Assembly (NCBI GenBank): GCA_021735405.1 | Contig: JAIPHC010000006.1 | Location: 1-32,089, forward strand | Length of the DNA: 32,089 nucleotides | Direction of reading: 5' to 3' | Source of the DNA: Candidatus Omnitrophota bacterium | Lineage (GTDB): Bacteria; Omnitrophota; Gorgyraeia; Duberdicusellales; 4484-171 | Shown here: piece after piece, positions 31,643-32,089 of the stretch | Layout: every line of letters begins with the position of its first letter | Numbering within the stretch: the stretch's first letter is position 1 | Made by a program: the position numbers and the translations under genes | The notes under the pieces: generated by a model | What the model saw: the letters and a program-made list of their open reading frames with translations, nothing else | Told to the model about the DNA's origin: nothing | Database searches by the model: none

Positions 31643-32089
31643 AAAATATTGCAAAAAAAGAGAAAGTAAGCCTGTCTTTTTTGGAAAAACAGCTAAAAGA
31701 CAAGAAAGCCGTAATCCCCTTAAACAACCAAAAAGAACTCAAAAATCCGGTAGTAATCGGAGACGGCTTTAAGGTAAAAATCAATACAAATATCGGCATT
31801 TCCTCAGAAAAACCTGATATTTCTGGCGAAATAAAGAAACTAAAAGAAGCCATACGTTGTGGCAGCGATACGGTTATGGACTTAAGTATCGGCAAAAACC
31901 CTTCGCTTTTACGTAAACAAATTATAAAAAAATCAATAATACCTCTGGGTACCGTACCGATTTATGAAGCGGCGGTAAACGCGGAGAAAAAAAATGGTTC
32001 TTTTGAACAGATGCCGTTTGATTGCATTTGGGAGACCTTAAAAAAACAAGCTCAAGAGGGAGTAGATTTTTTTACTATTCATTCAGGAA
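31621..32089 (+). CDS. thiC: Phosphomethylpyrimidine synthase, N-terminal part (cut by window end)
   Basis: 156 codons visible, open at the right edge. KVKINTNIGISS, EAIRCGSDTVMDLSIGKNPSLLR, IIPLGTVPIYEAA and GVDFFTIHSG match ThiC, the radical-SAM enzyme making HMP-P from aminoimidazole ribotide. The C-terminal Fe-S cysteines lie beyond the window. Start ATG 31621 has GAGGAAA upstream and overlaps thiE. No TPP riboswitch is seen ahead of it because it lies inside the operon. Confidence 0.92.
   Translation, partial: MFKKSFLKNIAKKEKVSLSFLEKQLKDKKAVIPLNNQKELKNPVVIGDGFKVKINTNIGISSEKPDISGEIKKLKEAIRCGSDTVMDLSIGKNPSLLRKQIIKKSIIPLGTVPIYEAAVNAEKKNGSFEQMPFDCIWETLKKQAQEGVDFFTIHSG

Overview
AT-rich bacterial DNA, almost fully coding, nearly all genes on the + strand with 1-20 nt overlaps. 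The protein set is that of a Gram-negative-type anaerobe: a six-subunit Rnf complex, heptose synthesis for LPS, a TonB-family protein, HflKC, lipoproteins and acetyl-CoA carboxylase. The gene mix plus small inverted-repeat elements of the cgaagcacgaaatccg type suggest an uncultivated lineage such as Omnitrophota or a relative. That assignment is inference and is not shown by any marker gene here.

Layout. 1-680: tail of a MATE-type transporter, a stretch of about 400 nt made of inverted-repeat elements, and tRNA-Thr(CGT). 680-1969: MFS exporter. 1929-6666: rnfCDGEAB, a ferredoxin:NAD+ ion pump, followed across a repeat by an RseC-family protein (6829-7230), purN and a one-domain BatD-like protein. 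8285-10724 (minus): an FtsH-type protease with a nearly absent extracytoplasmic domain, then a lipoprotein. Divergent from these, 11020-13833: hflK, hflC and purU. 13909-22023: a carbohydrate locus with a sugar ABC binding protein, two permeases (no ATPase), two paralogous clan GH-A hydrolases and, between them, a secreted protein made of two copies of one beta-rich domain. 22034-24468: TonB-like protein, AmrB/MEMO protein, DUF1844 protein, a 52-aa Trm112-like zinc protein and aroQ. 24468-28508: M24 peptidase, efp, accB, accC and an AmaP-like protein. 28557-30623: phosphofructokinase with PPi-type active-site residues, gmhA and rfaE2. 30616-32089: thiD2, thiE and the start of thiC, cut by the window end.

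How it fits together. Rnf couples reduced ferredoxin to NAD+ and an ion gradient. A PPi-type phosphofructokinase would save ATP. The ABC/GH locus looks built to cut and import an oligosaccharide, with the ATPase supplied from elsewhere.

Most noteworthy: (i) four genes (MFS, ftsH-like, hflK, amrB) have promoter-like hexamers whose predicted transcription start falls 0-3 nt before the ATG and no Shine-Dalgarno, suggesting leaderless mRNAs, beside other genes with strong Shine-Dalgarno sites; (ii) the second GH gene apparently lacks a usable ATG/GTG/TTG and may start at AUU; (iii) several families of short inverted-repeat elements sit at gene starts; (iv) the FtsH homologue next to hflKC lacks the domain through which classical FtsH meets HflKC; (v) thiD2 and thiE, often fused elsewhere, overlap by 71 nt out of frame. 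I saw no clear novel defence system, CRISPR array, prophage or complete insertion sequence.
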